DNA of 44,892 nucleotides from an uncultured Ectothiorhodospiraceae bacterium. GTDB lineage: Bacteria; Pseudomonadota; Gammaproteobacteria; UBA9214. Shown here piece by piece: positions 30,627-38,795 of the stretch; position 1 is the first letter of the stretch, and each line of letters begins with the position of its first letter. The translations under genes and the position numbers were made by a program. The stretch covers positions 1 through 44,892 of the forward strand of contig CAMYMI010000023.1 of assembly GCA_947259415.1 (NCBI GenBank), read 5' to 3'. The notes beneath the pieces are model-generated. The model had not been told where the DNA came from, did not search any database, and saw only the letters and a program-made list of their open reading frames with translations.

Positions 30627-31595
30627 ATGAAAAGCACATTACAGGAATCCATTGACCGGCAGCGCGACATCCTGAAAGGCTGGCTGGCAGCCTCGCTGGT
30701 CCACATCGCGGACGACTGCAGACAGCACTGGCCGGATCGACAGGCCCTGGAGGCGCGCCTGATGGAGGGCATGGCCGAACTGCCGTACTGCAAGTACCTC
30801 TACCTGCTCGATGAGCGGGCGCACCAGATCACCTCCAATGCGTCCCGCGCCGGCCTGCTGGAATCACAGTACGGCCGTGACCGCAGCGAACGCCCCTATC
30901 TTGCCAGTGCGCTGGCCGGTGCACCGTTCTCCCTCTCCGATGCCTATATCAGTCGCAATGCCCGGCGTCCCACACTGACGGCCGTGCAGCTCATCCGCGC
31001 AGACGACGGCCGCCTGCTCGGCTATCTCGGGGCGGACTTCGACCTGCGCGAACTGCCCGCCACGCAGGCCCTGTACCAGCAGCCCGGTCAGTGGATGCAG
31101 CTCAAGGGCGATCCGGCCATCCGCTCCGGCCTCTTTCACCAGGCGCGGGTGACCAGTCCGATGGATGAGCACATCAACGAGGTACTGGACCTGCTGGCAG
31201 AGCTGATTACGGTCAACGGAATCTTCCACGCCAAGCTGCACTTCTCCAGTTCCCGCGCCACCCTCTGGACGGTGGATGACCCGTATCGATTCCGCATCCA
31301 CGGCATCGATGAGCTCACCAACCCCGATCTCTGCATGGCCTATCCCCGCCGGGACTATCCGGCCGATGCTGCCATCCCGGCAGATGCTGTTGCCCGGATC
31401 CTGCACTGCTTCCGTGATCTCAGGTTCATGGATGAAACCATTTACCTGCGCTCGGGTATGCTGAACATCTACAACGGCCTTATCGGCCTGACCTTCTCGT
31501 GTGACGGCTCCCATTACATGCCCTGGGAGGAATTTCTCGACAAAAACCTGGGCTTCTGGCTCGGCACCTCCGACGAGGCCAGCGCCTGTGTGTAG
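30627..31595 (+). CDS. PDC sensor-domain protein
   Basis: Protein of 322 residues without membrane segments or output domain. The N-terminal half (about 20-180) resembles a PDC/Cache sensor: L-P-Y-C-K-Y-L-Y-L-L-D-E, a D-R-S-E-R-P-Y-L-A-S-A-L-A-G-A-P-F-S-L-S-D-A-Y-I-S block, and L-I-R-A-D-D-G-R-L-L-G-Y-L-G-A-D-F-D-L-R-E-L. The second half is family-specific, with F-R-I-H-G-I-D-E-L-T-N-P-D and D-L-R-F-M-D-E-T-I-Y-L-R-S-G. PDC domains normally sit outside the membrane, so a cytosolic version is odd. Start at ATG 30627; an in-frame ATG at 30558 lies inside palindrome C2. Function unknown. Confidence 0.75.
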   Translation: MKSTLQESIDRQRDILKGWLAASLVHIADDCRQHWPDRQALEARLMEGMAELPYCKYLYLLDERAHQITSNASRAGLLESQYGRDRSERPYLASALAGAPFSLSDAYISRNARRPTLTAVQLIRADDGRLLGYLGADFDLRELPATQALYQQPGQWMQLKGDPAIRSGLFHQARVTSPMDEHINEVLDLLAELITVNGIFHAKLHFSSSRATLWTVDDPYRFRIHGIDELTNPDLCMAYPRRDYPADAAIPADAVARILHCFRDLRFMDETIYLRSGMLNIYNGLIGLTFSCDGSHYMPWEEFLDKNLGFWLGTSDEASACV

Positions 31596-31630
31596 CTGCA
31601 CTTATCGCCCATTGCGCTAACACAAGCCTT

Positions 31631-31656
31631 TGCAGGAGCGGACCGCGTCCGCGAAT
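31631..31656. repeat. REP of GTAGGAGCGG type, copy H1
   Basis: TGCAGGAGCGGACCGCGTCC followed by GCGAAT. It is the short hairpin GCGGACcgcGTCCGC typical of the Pseudomonas-like GTAGGAGCGG REP family; other copies lie at 36652 and 36831. Confidence 0.8.
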
Positions 31657-31667
31657 ACCCTCCTCCC

Positions 31668-32423
31668 CTATTCCTCCCTTCCCTGCTGCAACACCTCAAC
31701 AGCATCCAGCAGGTCATCGACCATGGCAGCCAGCAGACGGCGTCCCTTGTCTTCGCTGGCGAGCGTCGGGTCGCCCCAGATGCCGGCAGGGGAAAAGCGG
31801 GGATTGTCCGGATCACTGCGACTGAAGGCAACGCTTGCGTCCATGGCAGACGGCGTCCACGCCTCAGCCCTGTCCAGGGCGACGTGCTCCCGGCCAATCG
31901 CCAGCATGATGGACGTCTCGATCTCATCGGCGTGTCCGCCGCGGGGTTGTTCCTCGATGATTTTCACCACGCTGCGGTAACGTCGACCCGCGTAGACGTT
32001 GGCGAGCCGGATGCGCATCGCCTCCGGCATGTCGTCCACGACGGTTTGCAAAGGCCTGATGGTACTGATACCCGTGTTCAGTATCACGACCGCGCGCGCA
32101 CCCGCACGCTGAATCTCACCCAGGATGTCCTGCACCAGACGCTGGAAGGTTTCATGCGACAGGCTGACACTGCCGGGGTAATCCCTGAACGCCGGGTAGT
32201 ATCCATAGTCGATGGTTGGCCACACCAACACCTCGGTGCGCTGCAGCAGCGCACCGGCCAGCCATTCGGCCTGCAGCAAGTCAGTGTTCATCGGCAGGTG
32301 CGGACCGTGCACCTTGCAAGCAGCGCCGACCGGCAGCACGGCAACAGCGCCGGCCTTGATGCGTCGTTCGACCTCCGGCCAGCTCAATTGCGCGACAAAG
32401 GCGCCCGGTGATCCGACACTCAT
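31668..32423 (-). CDS. Creatininase-family amidohydrolase
   Basis: Cytoplasmic metallohydrolase-fold protein of 251 residues. The family motif region reads A-V-L-P-V-G-A-A-C-K-V-H-G-P-H-L-P-M-N-T-D, where the usual T-E-Q before H-G-P-H is replaced by A-C-K, so one metal ligand (Glu) appears changed. Later motifs G-H-A-D-E-I-E-T-S, I-L-N-T-G and D-Y-P-G-S-V-S-L-S-H-E-T are retained. Relatives hydrolyse creatinine or cyclic and formamide intermediates of mycofactocin, riboflavin or F420-type pathways. With the altered ligand, the reaction is uncertain. GGAGAT before ATG 32423 supports the start. It is convergent with the PDC gene and its stop lies 12 bases beyond REP H1. Confidence 0.85.
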   Translation of the reverse strand: MSVGSPGAFVAQLSWPEVERRIKAGAVAVLPVGAACKVHGPHLPMNTDLLQAEWLAGALLQRTEVLVWPTIDYGYYPAFRDYPGSVSLSHETFQRLVQDILGEIQRAGARAVVILNTGISTIRPLQTVVDDMPEAMRIRLANVYAGRRYRSVVKIIEEQPRGGHADEIETSIMLAIGREHVALDRAEAWTPSAMDASVAFSRSDPDNPRFSPAGIWGDPTLASEDKGRRLLAAMVDDLLDAVEVLQQGREE

Positions 32424-32519
32424 GACATCTCCACAACCTGCAGGTAATTGTCGAAATCTGCCTGCAAGTCAAATTATAGGAGCCGGTTATGTTTTTAATA
32501 AAAAGGTGAATACGGCAGA

Positions 32520-32870
32520 ATATGATCAGAAATGGTATCCGACCTCTTTAAATGGTATCCGACCCACTGCTGTCCCACTTAATTCCTTCTCCCCTCAAAG
32601 GGGAGAAGGTCAGGATGAGGGGTGAGAAACGAAGTTTCTTAACTGCATGATATATCAACCCTCACCCTGGCCCTCTCCCACTCGTGGGAGAGGGGATTCT
32701 ATCCCTGACATCACACACATATTTCATGTCTCTGGTCCAATTGCTTTCACTTTTAATACTGTATGCACAGGTGCATGCTCAGAACTAATACGAAATAAGT
32801 GGGACAGCAGTGTATCCGACCCCTTTAAATGGAAATTGTATCCGACCCCTTTAATTGCAGGAAAAGGCAT
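32520..32870. repeat. TATCCGACCCCTTTAA repeat cluster
   Basis: Four copies of TATCCGACC[C/T][C/T]TTTAA surround L0 (two before, two after). They read in the same direction, without visible inverted partners nearby. This is the downstream flank of the radical SAM gene. Confidence 0.7.
32555..32822. repeat. Composite element L0 between 11-bp direct repeats
   Basis: Terminal inverted repeats CACTGCTGTCCCACTTA (32565-32581) and TAAGTGGGACAGCAGTG (32796-32812), perfect over 17 bp. Inside are CCTTCTCCCC/GGGGAGAAGG and CCCTCACCCTGGCCCTCTCC..GGGAGAGGGG hairpins. GTATCCGACCC is present on both sides in the same orientation (32555-32565 and 32812-32822), like a target duplication. Confidence 0.85.
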
Positions 32871-32873
32871 TTA

Positions 32874-33941
32874 TCATTTCAGCCACCAGTATCCCTGAAT
32901 ATCAAGGTTTGTAAGCCCCATGTCTTTTGCCTTTTCAACAACCTTTATATATTCTTCTTTCGTGATTCTCCTCGATAACTCCGGATAATCATATGCTTTA
33001 AAGACCGGATTATACTGGGCCATGATATTGACATACGTGTCTTTTGGTAAATTTCCTGCTATCCACTCCATAACTTTTTCTGAGCCACCTGTATTGTTTG
33101 GCATAACCAGGTGACGAATCATCAATCCTCTTTGCATAATCCCGTCTTTTGCAGGTTTTGCCACACCAACTTGACGGTGCATCTCAAGGATCGCTTTACC
33201 CGTCATTTCAGGATAACTCTCTGCTCCTTCAGAATACTTGGCCGACATGTCACTGTCCCAGTATTTGTAATCCGGCAGGTAGATATCAACTATTCCATCA
33301 AGAAGTTTGAGTATCTCAAGACGCTCCCATCCAGAGGAGTTATACACGATTGGCAGCCGCAGCCCTCGCTCTGCAGCGATATCAATGGCTTTAAGGATGT
33401 GTGCGGAATAATGCGTTGGTGTAACAAGATTTATATTGTGACAACCGATTTCCTGCAGCTCAAGCATCATGCTGGCGAAATCATCAATATTGCTTTCAGA
33501 GCCCCTGCCAAGGTTGGCTATTTTCCAGTTTTGACAAAATGCACAGCGTAAATTGCAATGGGTTAAAAAGATTGTGCCTGATCCACCCTCTCCAACGAGT
33601 GGCCGTTCTTCGCCAAAATGCGGATGAGATGCTGAAATAATAAGCGTTGTACCCGGCGCCTGACAGACTCCGCTCATACCTTTATGACGATTAACGCCGC
33701 ATCTTCTCGGACAGAGCTCGCAGCTTTCCATAATGGCCCAGAGTGCTTCTGCCCGCTTTTTAAGCTCACCTGTTTTGTGAAGTTTCAGGTAAGCCGGTTC
33801 AAAACCAGATCCGGTATTAACGGAAGCTTCTGCCTTACCGTAATCAAGGAAGAGGGAAGGCAGTCCTATTGTGAAATAGAGTTTGGCCGTGTTTTCCAGA
33901 AAACATCTACGGGTCATCTTTTCAGGGCAAGATTCTTTCAT
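32874..33941 (-). CDS. Radical SAM protein with Tat-like signal (COG1313/PflX-like)
   Basis: Protein of 355 residues. Radical SAM cluster motif C129-N-L-R-C133-A-F-C136, preceded by a Cys set C-E-L-C-P-R-R-C...G-V-C (74-93), and followed by L-P-I-V-Y-N-S-S-G-W-E, D-I-Y-L-P-D-Y-K-Y, M-I-R-H-L-V-M-P. This is the PflA/PflX-like, COG1313 pattern. The N-terminus M-T-R-R-C-F-L-E-N-T (9-18) plus a hydrophobic stretch looks like a twin-arginine signal, unusual for a radical SAM enzyme. GGAGGGGAG just before ATG 33941 supports the start, which overlaps the upstream gene by four bases. AT-rich codon use sets it apart from its surroundings. The substrate is unknown; a product related to the neighbouring spermidine synthase-like enzyme is possible. 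Confidence 0.85.
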   Translation of the reverse strand: MKESCPEKMTRRCFLENTAKLYFTIGLPSLFLDYGKAEASVNTGSGFEPAYLKLHKTGELKKRAEALWAIMESCELCPRRCGVNRHKGMSGVCQAPGTTLIISASHPHFGEERPLVGEGGSGTIFLTHCNLRCAFCQNWKIANLGRGSESNIDDFASMMLELQEIGCHNINLVTPTHYSAHILKAIDIAAERGLRLPIVYNSSGWERLEILKLLDGIVDIYLPDYKYWDSDMSAKYSEGAESYPEMTGKAILEMHRQVGVAKPAKDGIMQRGLMIRHLVMPNNTGGSEKVMEWIAGNLPKDTYVNIMAQYNPVFKAYDYPELSRRITKEEYIKVVEKAKDMGLTNLDIQGYWWLK

Positions 33942-36247
33942 TTCTCCCCTCCCACTAGACGCCGATCATGCTGGGTGCTTAGAACCGTAAAGCTTGTTAA
34001 TTTAAGCAGCCCCACTGTTAGGCAGGTACCGGTAAGCCCAAGCACAGGCAAAAGCACGACAGCACCGACAATGCCACCAAACCACCCGCCCAGCAGGTCA
34101 GCGGCATACAGTAATCCTGCCGTCTGGCTTAAACTTCTGCTCTTTTTCAAGTATAACTTATTTGCCAGAGGAAACTGCGAGCCGGTTAAAAAGCCACTTA
34201 TAAATGAGAGGCTTAAAAACAGCATCTTGAAGAAAATGAAGTGCCCGGAATCGCCCGGATAGTTTGGCACAGCAAGAAATACAACAGGGAATGCAATACA
34301 AAAACAGATGATTGCCAATTCAATTATTTTAAATACTTTAAAATAATTTTTTATTCGTCCCAGAACGGTTGTTATGAGCAATGCCCCACCGGCTGCCCCT
34401 GCCATAAAAGATGCCACCAGAATCCCGATCCATGAAAACACGTAGCCATACATCGATTGGAAGGTAAAAATAATCATCAGGTCAAACATCATGCCGGCAA
34501 AACCTGTTGTGATAATGGATAAGGTGATGCCTCCCTGGAAGAATTGCCTGTTTTTTGGTCGGAAAAGGAAATAAAGAAGCAGTAAAATGACAAACAGAAG
34601 AACAACACTCCTTAAGTTTATCCTCTCAAATTGACTAAAAATCCCGCGTAGTGAAGGCGCAAATACCGCATTCCAGTGAGCGATGCTGTAAAACAGTCCC
34701 AGGGGTGTGAAATCAGAATTGATTTTCTGACTGCTCTCTTCAATAAAACGAGAGAACCAATCCTGCCATCCGGAGTGTAGCTTTTTCTCAATATGCCAGG
34801 GAACCATCACCTCTGCTGCAATATTGCGCTGACTCAATCTTTCTATAATCTGCATTTTGTCAATCCGGGTAATGTCCCCGGAATCCGATGACAGGAAAAG
34901 GTTCCTGCCATCACCGGGAATTACTCTGATATGAGAAAAGACACTTTCCAGGGTATTGAAAATACAGCTGTTCAGATTTCGCAGTTCTTCATTGACGTAC
35001 GTTAAAGAGCCAGGCAATCCAAGGACAAGTATGCCCCCTTTATTCAGTCTTGCCTTTGCGAGGGAAAAGAACTCTTGTGTAAAGTACCTGTTTGCCTGCA
35101 AATTAGACGGCTCTTGAACCCCAACAAAAATTACGTCGTATTTATTCTGTGTTTTATTAAGCAGCAAACGACCATCAACATGTTTTATCTTTACTCTTCT
35201 GTCATTTAATTCAGATTCAGTCAGCGGTGTGGGGAATTTTCTTAATAGATCAAGCAGCAAGGGATCGAGTTCTGCATATTCAATGACTTCTATCGACGGA
35301 TGTTTCAGTGCCTCGTTTATCAGGCCGCCTGCCCCGCCACTCAAGACGAGGAGGTTTGCCGGTTCAGGATGGGCAAGAAGCGGAAGATGAACGAACTCTT
35401 CAAGAGATGGTATGTCCGGTACAGGTGTTATGAGATTTGGAACACCGTCGAGAAAGAAACTGTATTGGCCCTCATTTTCCAGAACGCAGATATTGCCGTA
35501 TTGGGAGTTCTGGTAATGAACGACATTCTGTTTTTTCCATTGCGCCTTGATTGAATACTGATGCAGTTTGTCCGCCTGACCGGTAAAAACCGAATAGCCT
35601 GTAAACAGGACAAGCACACCCAGGACAGCCAGAACTGTTTTTTGAAATAATCCTTTTTTCCAGGAAGGGGCCAGCAAAACAAGGCATACTACAAAGTTCA
35701 ACAAAACGAGTCCGGTGACCGCCTGAAAACTACTGAAATAGGGAATCAGGAGATAGGTGCAGGTAATTCCGCCGATAATTGTGCCCACAGTTTCATACAC
35801 ATAAACCTTGCCGACAGAAGATGCACCCGGGCTGGAAAACAGGGAATAGATCCGGCAACTGTAAGTAAATAATGCACCTTGAAGTATGCTTACGGCAGAA
35901 AGAACAAGAAGCGAGGAGAATAACATCGGCAAAAATCCGATGCTTTCACCAATGGAAATGCCCATCCCTACTTTCAGGATGCGTATCAGGTAAATTGCTA
36001 TGAGCAGCGATAAGGAAAAAAGAATTGTAATAACAGTAAATGCTTCAAGCGCATATTTGGATCTCTCGGCCCTCCTGCCAAGAACGTAAGCTCCAAAAGC
36101 CCCAAGAATAAGCCAGTTGGCCAGAATAATGCCGATGCTAAGTTCATTGCCTGAAAAAACAATCAGAAGCTCCCTTAAAAGGAGTATCTGGGCAACCAGT
36201 CCGCTAAATCCCTTTACCAATATGGCTATAGAAAAGTGCTTTTTCAT
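33938..36247 (-). CDS. MFS-like / spermidine synthase-like fusion membrane protein
   Basis: Protein of 769 residues. An N-terminal block of about seven helices (10-230), a cytoplasmic spermidine synthase-like domain (about 235-520) and a C-terminal block of about seven helices (560-755). The Rossmann motif L-V-L-S-G-G-A-G-G-L-I-N-E followed by V-I-E-Y-A-E-L-D-P matches aminopropyltransferases, but the catalytic-site region reads Y-D-V-I-F-V-G-V-Q-E-P where true enzymes have an Asp after V. This is the 'fused MFS/spermidine synthase' family of unknown substrate. It is the first gene of a two-gene unit (ATGA overlap) with the radical SAM gene. AT-rich and bracketed by L elements, it looks acquired. 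Confidence 0.85.
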   Translation of the reverse strand: MKKHFSIAILVKGFSGLVAQILLLRELLIVFSGNELSIGIILANWLILGAFGAYVLGRRAERSKYALEAFTVITILFSLSLLIAIYLIRILKVGMGISIGESIGFLPMLFSSLLVLSAVSILQGALFTYSCRIYSLFSSPGASSVGKVYVYETVGTIIGGITCTYLLIPYFSSFQAVTGLVLLNFVVCLVLLAPSWKKGLFQKTVLAVLGVLVLFTGYSVFTGQADKLHQYSIKAQWKKQNVVHYQNSQYGNICVLENEGQYSFFLDGVPNLITPVPDIPSLEEFVHLPLLAHPEPANLLVLSGGAGGLINEALKHPSIEVIEYAELDPLLLDLLRKFPTPLTESELNDRRVKIKHVDGRLLLNKTQNKYDVIFVGVQEPSNLQANRYFTQEFFSLAKARLNKGGILVLGLPGSLTYVNEELRNLNSCIFNTLESVFSHIRVIPGDGRNLFLSSDSGDITRIDKMQIIERLSQRNIAAEVMVPWHIEKKLHSGWQDWFSRFIEESSQKINSDFTPLGLFYSIAHWNAVFAPSLRGIFSQFERINLRSVVLLFVILLLLYFLFRPKNRQFFQGGITLSIITTGFAGMMFDLMIIFTFQSMYGYVFSWIGILVASFMAGAAGGALLITTVLGRIKNYFKVFKIIELAIICFCIAFPVVFLAVPNYPGDSGHFIFFKMLFLSLSFISGFLTGSQFPLANKLYLKKSRSLSQTAGLLYAADLLGGWFGGIVGAVVLLPVLGLTGTCLTVGLLKLTSFTVLSTQHDRRLVGGEK

Positions 36248-36292
36248 CCATCCATCTCAAATTTCCCATTCTTTAATATATATATAGAAGAT

Positions 36293-36541
36293 CACTGCTG
36301 TCCCACTTATTTTCGATCATGTCAAAGCGGATCCCTTCACGTCACGTACAAATTTATGTCGGTAGCCTAGTGAGACATGAAATTCACAATCATATGGAAT
36401 GGAGACATATTCCTTCTCCCTTCGGGACTCTTTTCAGTATCCCCTTGAGGGGTAGAAGGCCAGGATGAGGGGATTTAAATACAGGCAGTTATCTGTTTGG
36501 ATCCCCTCACCCTAACCCTCTCCCTGTGGGAGAGGGGATGA
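36293..36541. repeat. Composite element L1 (right end incomplete)
   Basis: CACTGCTGTCCCACTTA left end, then TTTTCGATCATGTCAAAGCG, CCTTCTCCC..GGGGTAGAAGG, GGATGAGGGGATTTAAATAC and CCCTCACCCTAACCCTCTCC..GAGAGGGGAT. The right terminal inverted repeat is missing. It lies just upstream of the MFS/spermidine synthase gene and is over 90% identical by eye to L2 and L3. Confidence 0.88.
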
Positions 36542-36596
36542 ATAAATTGTTTCTGGGGCCGGAATTATTATCCTCGTCTGATATGTCAATTAAACA

Positions 36597-36619
36597 TCGA
36601 ATCAATCGAGTCTGACCCT
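36597..36619. repeat. GAGTCTGACCC half palindrome (family G, copy 1)
   Basis: CGAATCAATCGAGTCTGACC matches the central and right-arm parts of G2 at 37370. Confidence 0.65.
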
Positions 36620-36651
36620 ATTGTTCTTTCTATTGTTCTTTGAAAAATCGC

Positions 36652-36855
36652 TGTAGGAGCGGACCATGTCCGCGAATGTATTTACTCCCCCTGCAGATAA
36701 ATGCATCCCCTCTCCCTCCGGGACGCCTACAGGGATGTAGGCGGTAGAGCGAAGCAGGACGCCAAAGCCGAGAGGGCCAGGGAGAGGGGATAAGATACAG
36801 GGTGCTTTCCTCGAGGCAGGAACAATACACTGTGGGAGCGGATTGCATCCGCGAA
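36652..36855. repeat. Two GTAGGAGCGG REPs (H2, H3) around a CCCCTCTCCC palindrome
   Basis: H2 (36652-36677, TGTAGGAGCGGACCATGTCC) and H3 (36831-36855, TGTGGGAGCGGATTGCATCC) are in the same orientation. Between them lies CCCCTCTCCCT (36707) facing AGGGAGAGGGG (36779-36789). Its loop contains another hairpin, GCCTACagggatGTAGGC (36725-36742). No protein-coding signal in this stretch. Confidence 0.78.
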
Positions 36856-36872
36856 TTAGCTCCTTTCCCCTG

Positions 36873-37277
36873 TCACTCATACATCGGCTTCTTGTCGAGC
36901 AACCGCAGCCAGCCGCGGGCAATACGATAGATCAACCAGAGCGTCAGGCCGACCAGCAGGACCAGCCCAACCGGGGCGCCGACCAGGGTCACAACCAGCA
37001 GCATGGCAATGATCAGCCACAGCAATGCAAACCAGAAGGTGCGGATTTGCCAGCGATAGTGCGATGCCGCCCAGCTCCCGCGCGCACTGCCGCGTTTCAC
37101 GTAGTTGATAATAACGCCAATGATCGATGGCACACTCCCGACGAAACCCCCGATCACAGTTGCAGCCCCGGTTATGCCCAGCACGATAGCAAACGCATGC
37201 AAGCCGTAGACAATATGCGCAGCTACCAGGGCGGAGGGCACGGGTTCTTCGCTCCGGGTCTCTTCGTCGGATGACAA
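36873..37277 (-). CDS. DUF4870-like membrane protein
   Basis: Inner-membrane protein of 134 residues with three to four hydrophobic segments. Conserved pattern: H-I-V-Y-G-L-H-A, V-G-S-V-P-S-I-I-G-V-I-I-N-Y-V-K-R, G-S-W-A-A-S-H-Y-R-W-Q-I-R-T-F-W-F-A-L-L-W, and I-Y-R-I-A-R-G-W-L-R-L-L-D-K-K-P-M-Y. This is the common DUF4870-type family; its function is not known. The start appears to be TTG at 37277, with CGGAGAA seven bases before it; no ATG fits. Expressed alone, between blocks of repeats. Confidence 0.8.
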   Translation of the reverse strand: MSSDEETRSEEPVPSALVAAHIVYGLHAFAIVLGITGAATVIGGFVGSVPSIIGVIINYVKRGSARGSWAASHYRWQIRTFWFALLWLIIAMLLVVTLVGAPVGLVLLVGLTLWLIYRIARGWLRLLDKKPMYE

Positions 37278-37369
37278 GGCAGTTCTCCGCGGCTTTAAGA
37301 ACAGAGCCGCCAGTGTACCGATGTTTTCAGAACAAATGGAGGCAGAGGCCGGTTATTCCTGGATCAACA

Positions 37370-37423
37370 GGGTCAGACTCGATTGATTCGATGTGTAATT
37401 GACGTATCCATGGAGTCTGACCC
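37370..37423. repeat. Palindrome G2 (GGGTCAGACTC), abutting L2
   Basis: Perfect 11-bp arms GGGTCAGACTC (37370-37380) and GAGTCTGACCC (37413-37423). The right arm is immediately followed by L2, and a second copy of the same arm stands after L2 (37685-37695). Confidence 0.85.
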
Positions 37424-37685
37424 ACTGCTGTCCCACTTATTTTCGATCATGTCAAAGCGGATCCCTCCACGTCACGTACAAATTTGTGTCGGTAGCCTAT
37501 GAGACATGAAAGTTACAATCATATGGAATGGAGACTTATTCCTTCTCCCTTCGGGACTCTTTTCAGTGCCCCCTTGAGTGGTAGAAGGCCAGGATGAGGG
37601 GGTTTAAATACAGGCAGTTATCTGTTTTGATCCCCTCACCCTCACCCTCTCCCTGTGGGAGAGGGGATTAAGTGGGACAGCAATG
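37423..37685. repeat. Composite element L2 (complete) between 11-bp direct repeats
   Basis: Left end CACTGCTGTCCCACTTA (37423-37439), right end TAAGTGGGACAGCAATG (37669-37685), interior as in L1 and L3. It is bracketed by GAGTCTGACCC in direct orientation, 37413-37423 and 37685-37695. Confidence 0.9.
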
Positions 37686-37702
37686 AGTCTGACCCCATTG
37701 AT

Positions 37703-38731
37703 TTAACCGGGAACAAGCCTGACGGTCGCCGGCTCACCCAGTGCACCGGTCAGCGTGATCTCCATCGGCAGGAATTGCCGGACCACGTCGGCATTGGTGA
37801 GCAGATGCAGAGTCACTTCGCTGGTACGCAATGCCGACGGTTGCCCGGCGCAGGCCAGCGGCAACAGCAGCTGATCTGCCAGCCAGCGATCCACGGCACC
37901 ATCGGTCGCCAGAAATTTCTGCAATTCACCCGCGGCCTCATCGGCCACCCGTTCGGCGCGCTTGCCGCGCGCGCCCAGCGCAAAGAAGCACGCCTGACTA
38001 TGCTCGAACTCGGCCAGCAGCACCAGCACCGTGCCGCGTGAATGGGCCGGTAATTGCGCCAGCACAATGTCGATCTCGCAACCGAGTTCGCGCAACTGCC
38101 GCAGGGCCTGGTTGCGCTGACGTATCCCGATCTCCTCCGCGAGGTTGGCGACTGCAGACAGTCCGCGCACCCGCAGCAGTCTGCCACGCTCACGGAGATC
38201 GAGACCCTTGAGCCGTGCATCGCCCGGCAGCACGGCGCGCACAACACCACCGCCTTGCGGATAGAATCCGGCCATGTCCATGTCCAGCTCGAACACCACG
38301 CCCAGGCGTCCCAGCAGCGGCCGCCAGTGCCAGTCCAGGTAGTGATAGCACGGGCTCCAGGCGACATGCGTTCCTCCGGTGATGTGCAACTGCGAGGAGC
38401 CCGAAGCAAGGGCCAGGGGTAACAGCACGGTCTGCAACACCAGCGCTGTGGCACCGGCCGTACCGATGTCGAAGTGATAGTTTCCCGGCACGATTGCACC
38501 GGGTGAAAAATACAGTTCCTGCGAACCGATCCGGGCACCCTCTACCTGTGCACCGCTGATCCGGGCAGCCGCCTCTACGGCCATGCGATGCTGGAATCCC
38601 AGGCCCGGTTTGGCGCGCCCGGCTCGAATGCGGGTGAGCCGAACCGGCTGTCCGGTCAGCAGCGACAGTGACAACGAACTGCGCAACACCTGGCCGCCGC
38701 CCTCGCCCATCATGCCATCGATTTCAATCAA
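37703..38731 (-). CDS. rtcA: RNA 3'-terminal phosphate cyclase
   Basis: RtcA of 342 residues, converts RNA 3'-phosphates to 2',3'-cyclic phosphates with ATP via an enzyme-AMP intermediate. Motifs: I-D-G-M-M-G-E-G-G-G-Q-V-L-R-S-S-L-S-L-S at the N-terminus, G-L-G-F-Q-H, D-I-G-T-A-G-A-T-A-L-V-L-Q-T-V-L-L-P, and the nucleophile region T-S-E-V-T-L-H309-L-L-T-N. H309 corresponds to the adenylated His of the E. coli enzyme. The start is a TTG at 38731 with GGGGGG upstream. No rtcB or rtcR is visible here, but lhr lies upstream on the same strand, separated by L3. The TAA stop is followed directly by a GGGGTCAGACTC arm. Confidence 0.95.
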   Translation of the reverse strand: MIEIDGMMGEGGGQVLRSSLSLSLLTGQPVRLTRIRAGRAKPGLGFQHRMAVEAAARISGAQVEGARIGSQELYFSPGAIVPGNYHFDIGTAGATALVLQTVLLPLALASGSSQLHITGGTHVAWSPCYHYLDWHWRPLLGRLGVVFELDMDMAGFYPQGGGVVRAVLPGDARLKGLDLRERGRLLRVRGLSAVANLAEEIGIRQRNQALRQLRELGCEIDIVLAQLPAHSRGTVLVLLAEFEHSQACFFALGARGKRAERVADEAAGELQKFLATDGAVDRWLADQLLLPLACAGQPSALRTSEVTLHLLTNADVVRQFLPMEITLTGALGEPATVRLVPG

Positions 38732-38774
38732 ACAGCCATCCCCCCGCCGCAGTTATATCAGGAAGGGAAATAAA

Positions 38775-38795
38775 GGGGACAGATTTATTTATTCC
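38775..38795. repeat. GGGGACAGATTTATT half palindrome next to L3
   Basis: AGGGGACAGATTTATTTATT lies directly before the left end of L3 with no opposing arm. This is the left arm of another known-type palindrome family, seen only once here. Confidence 0.6.
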
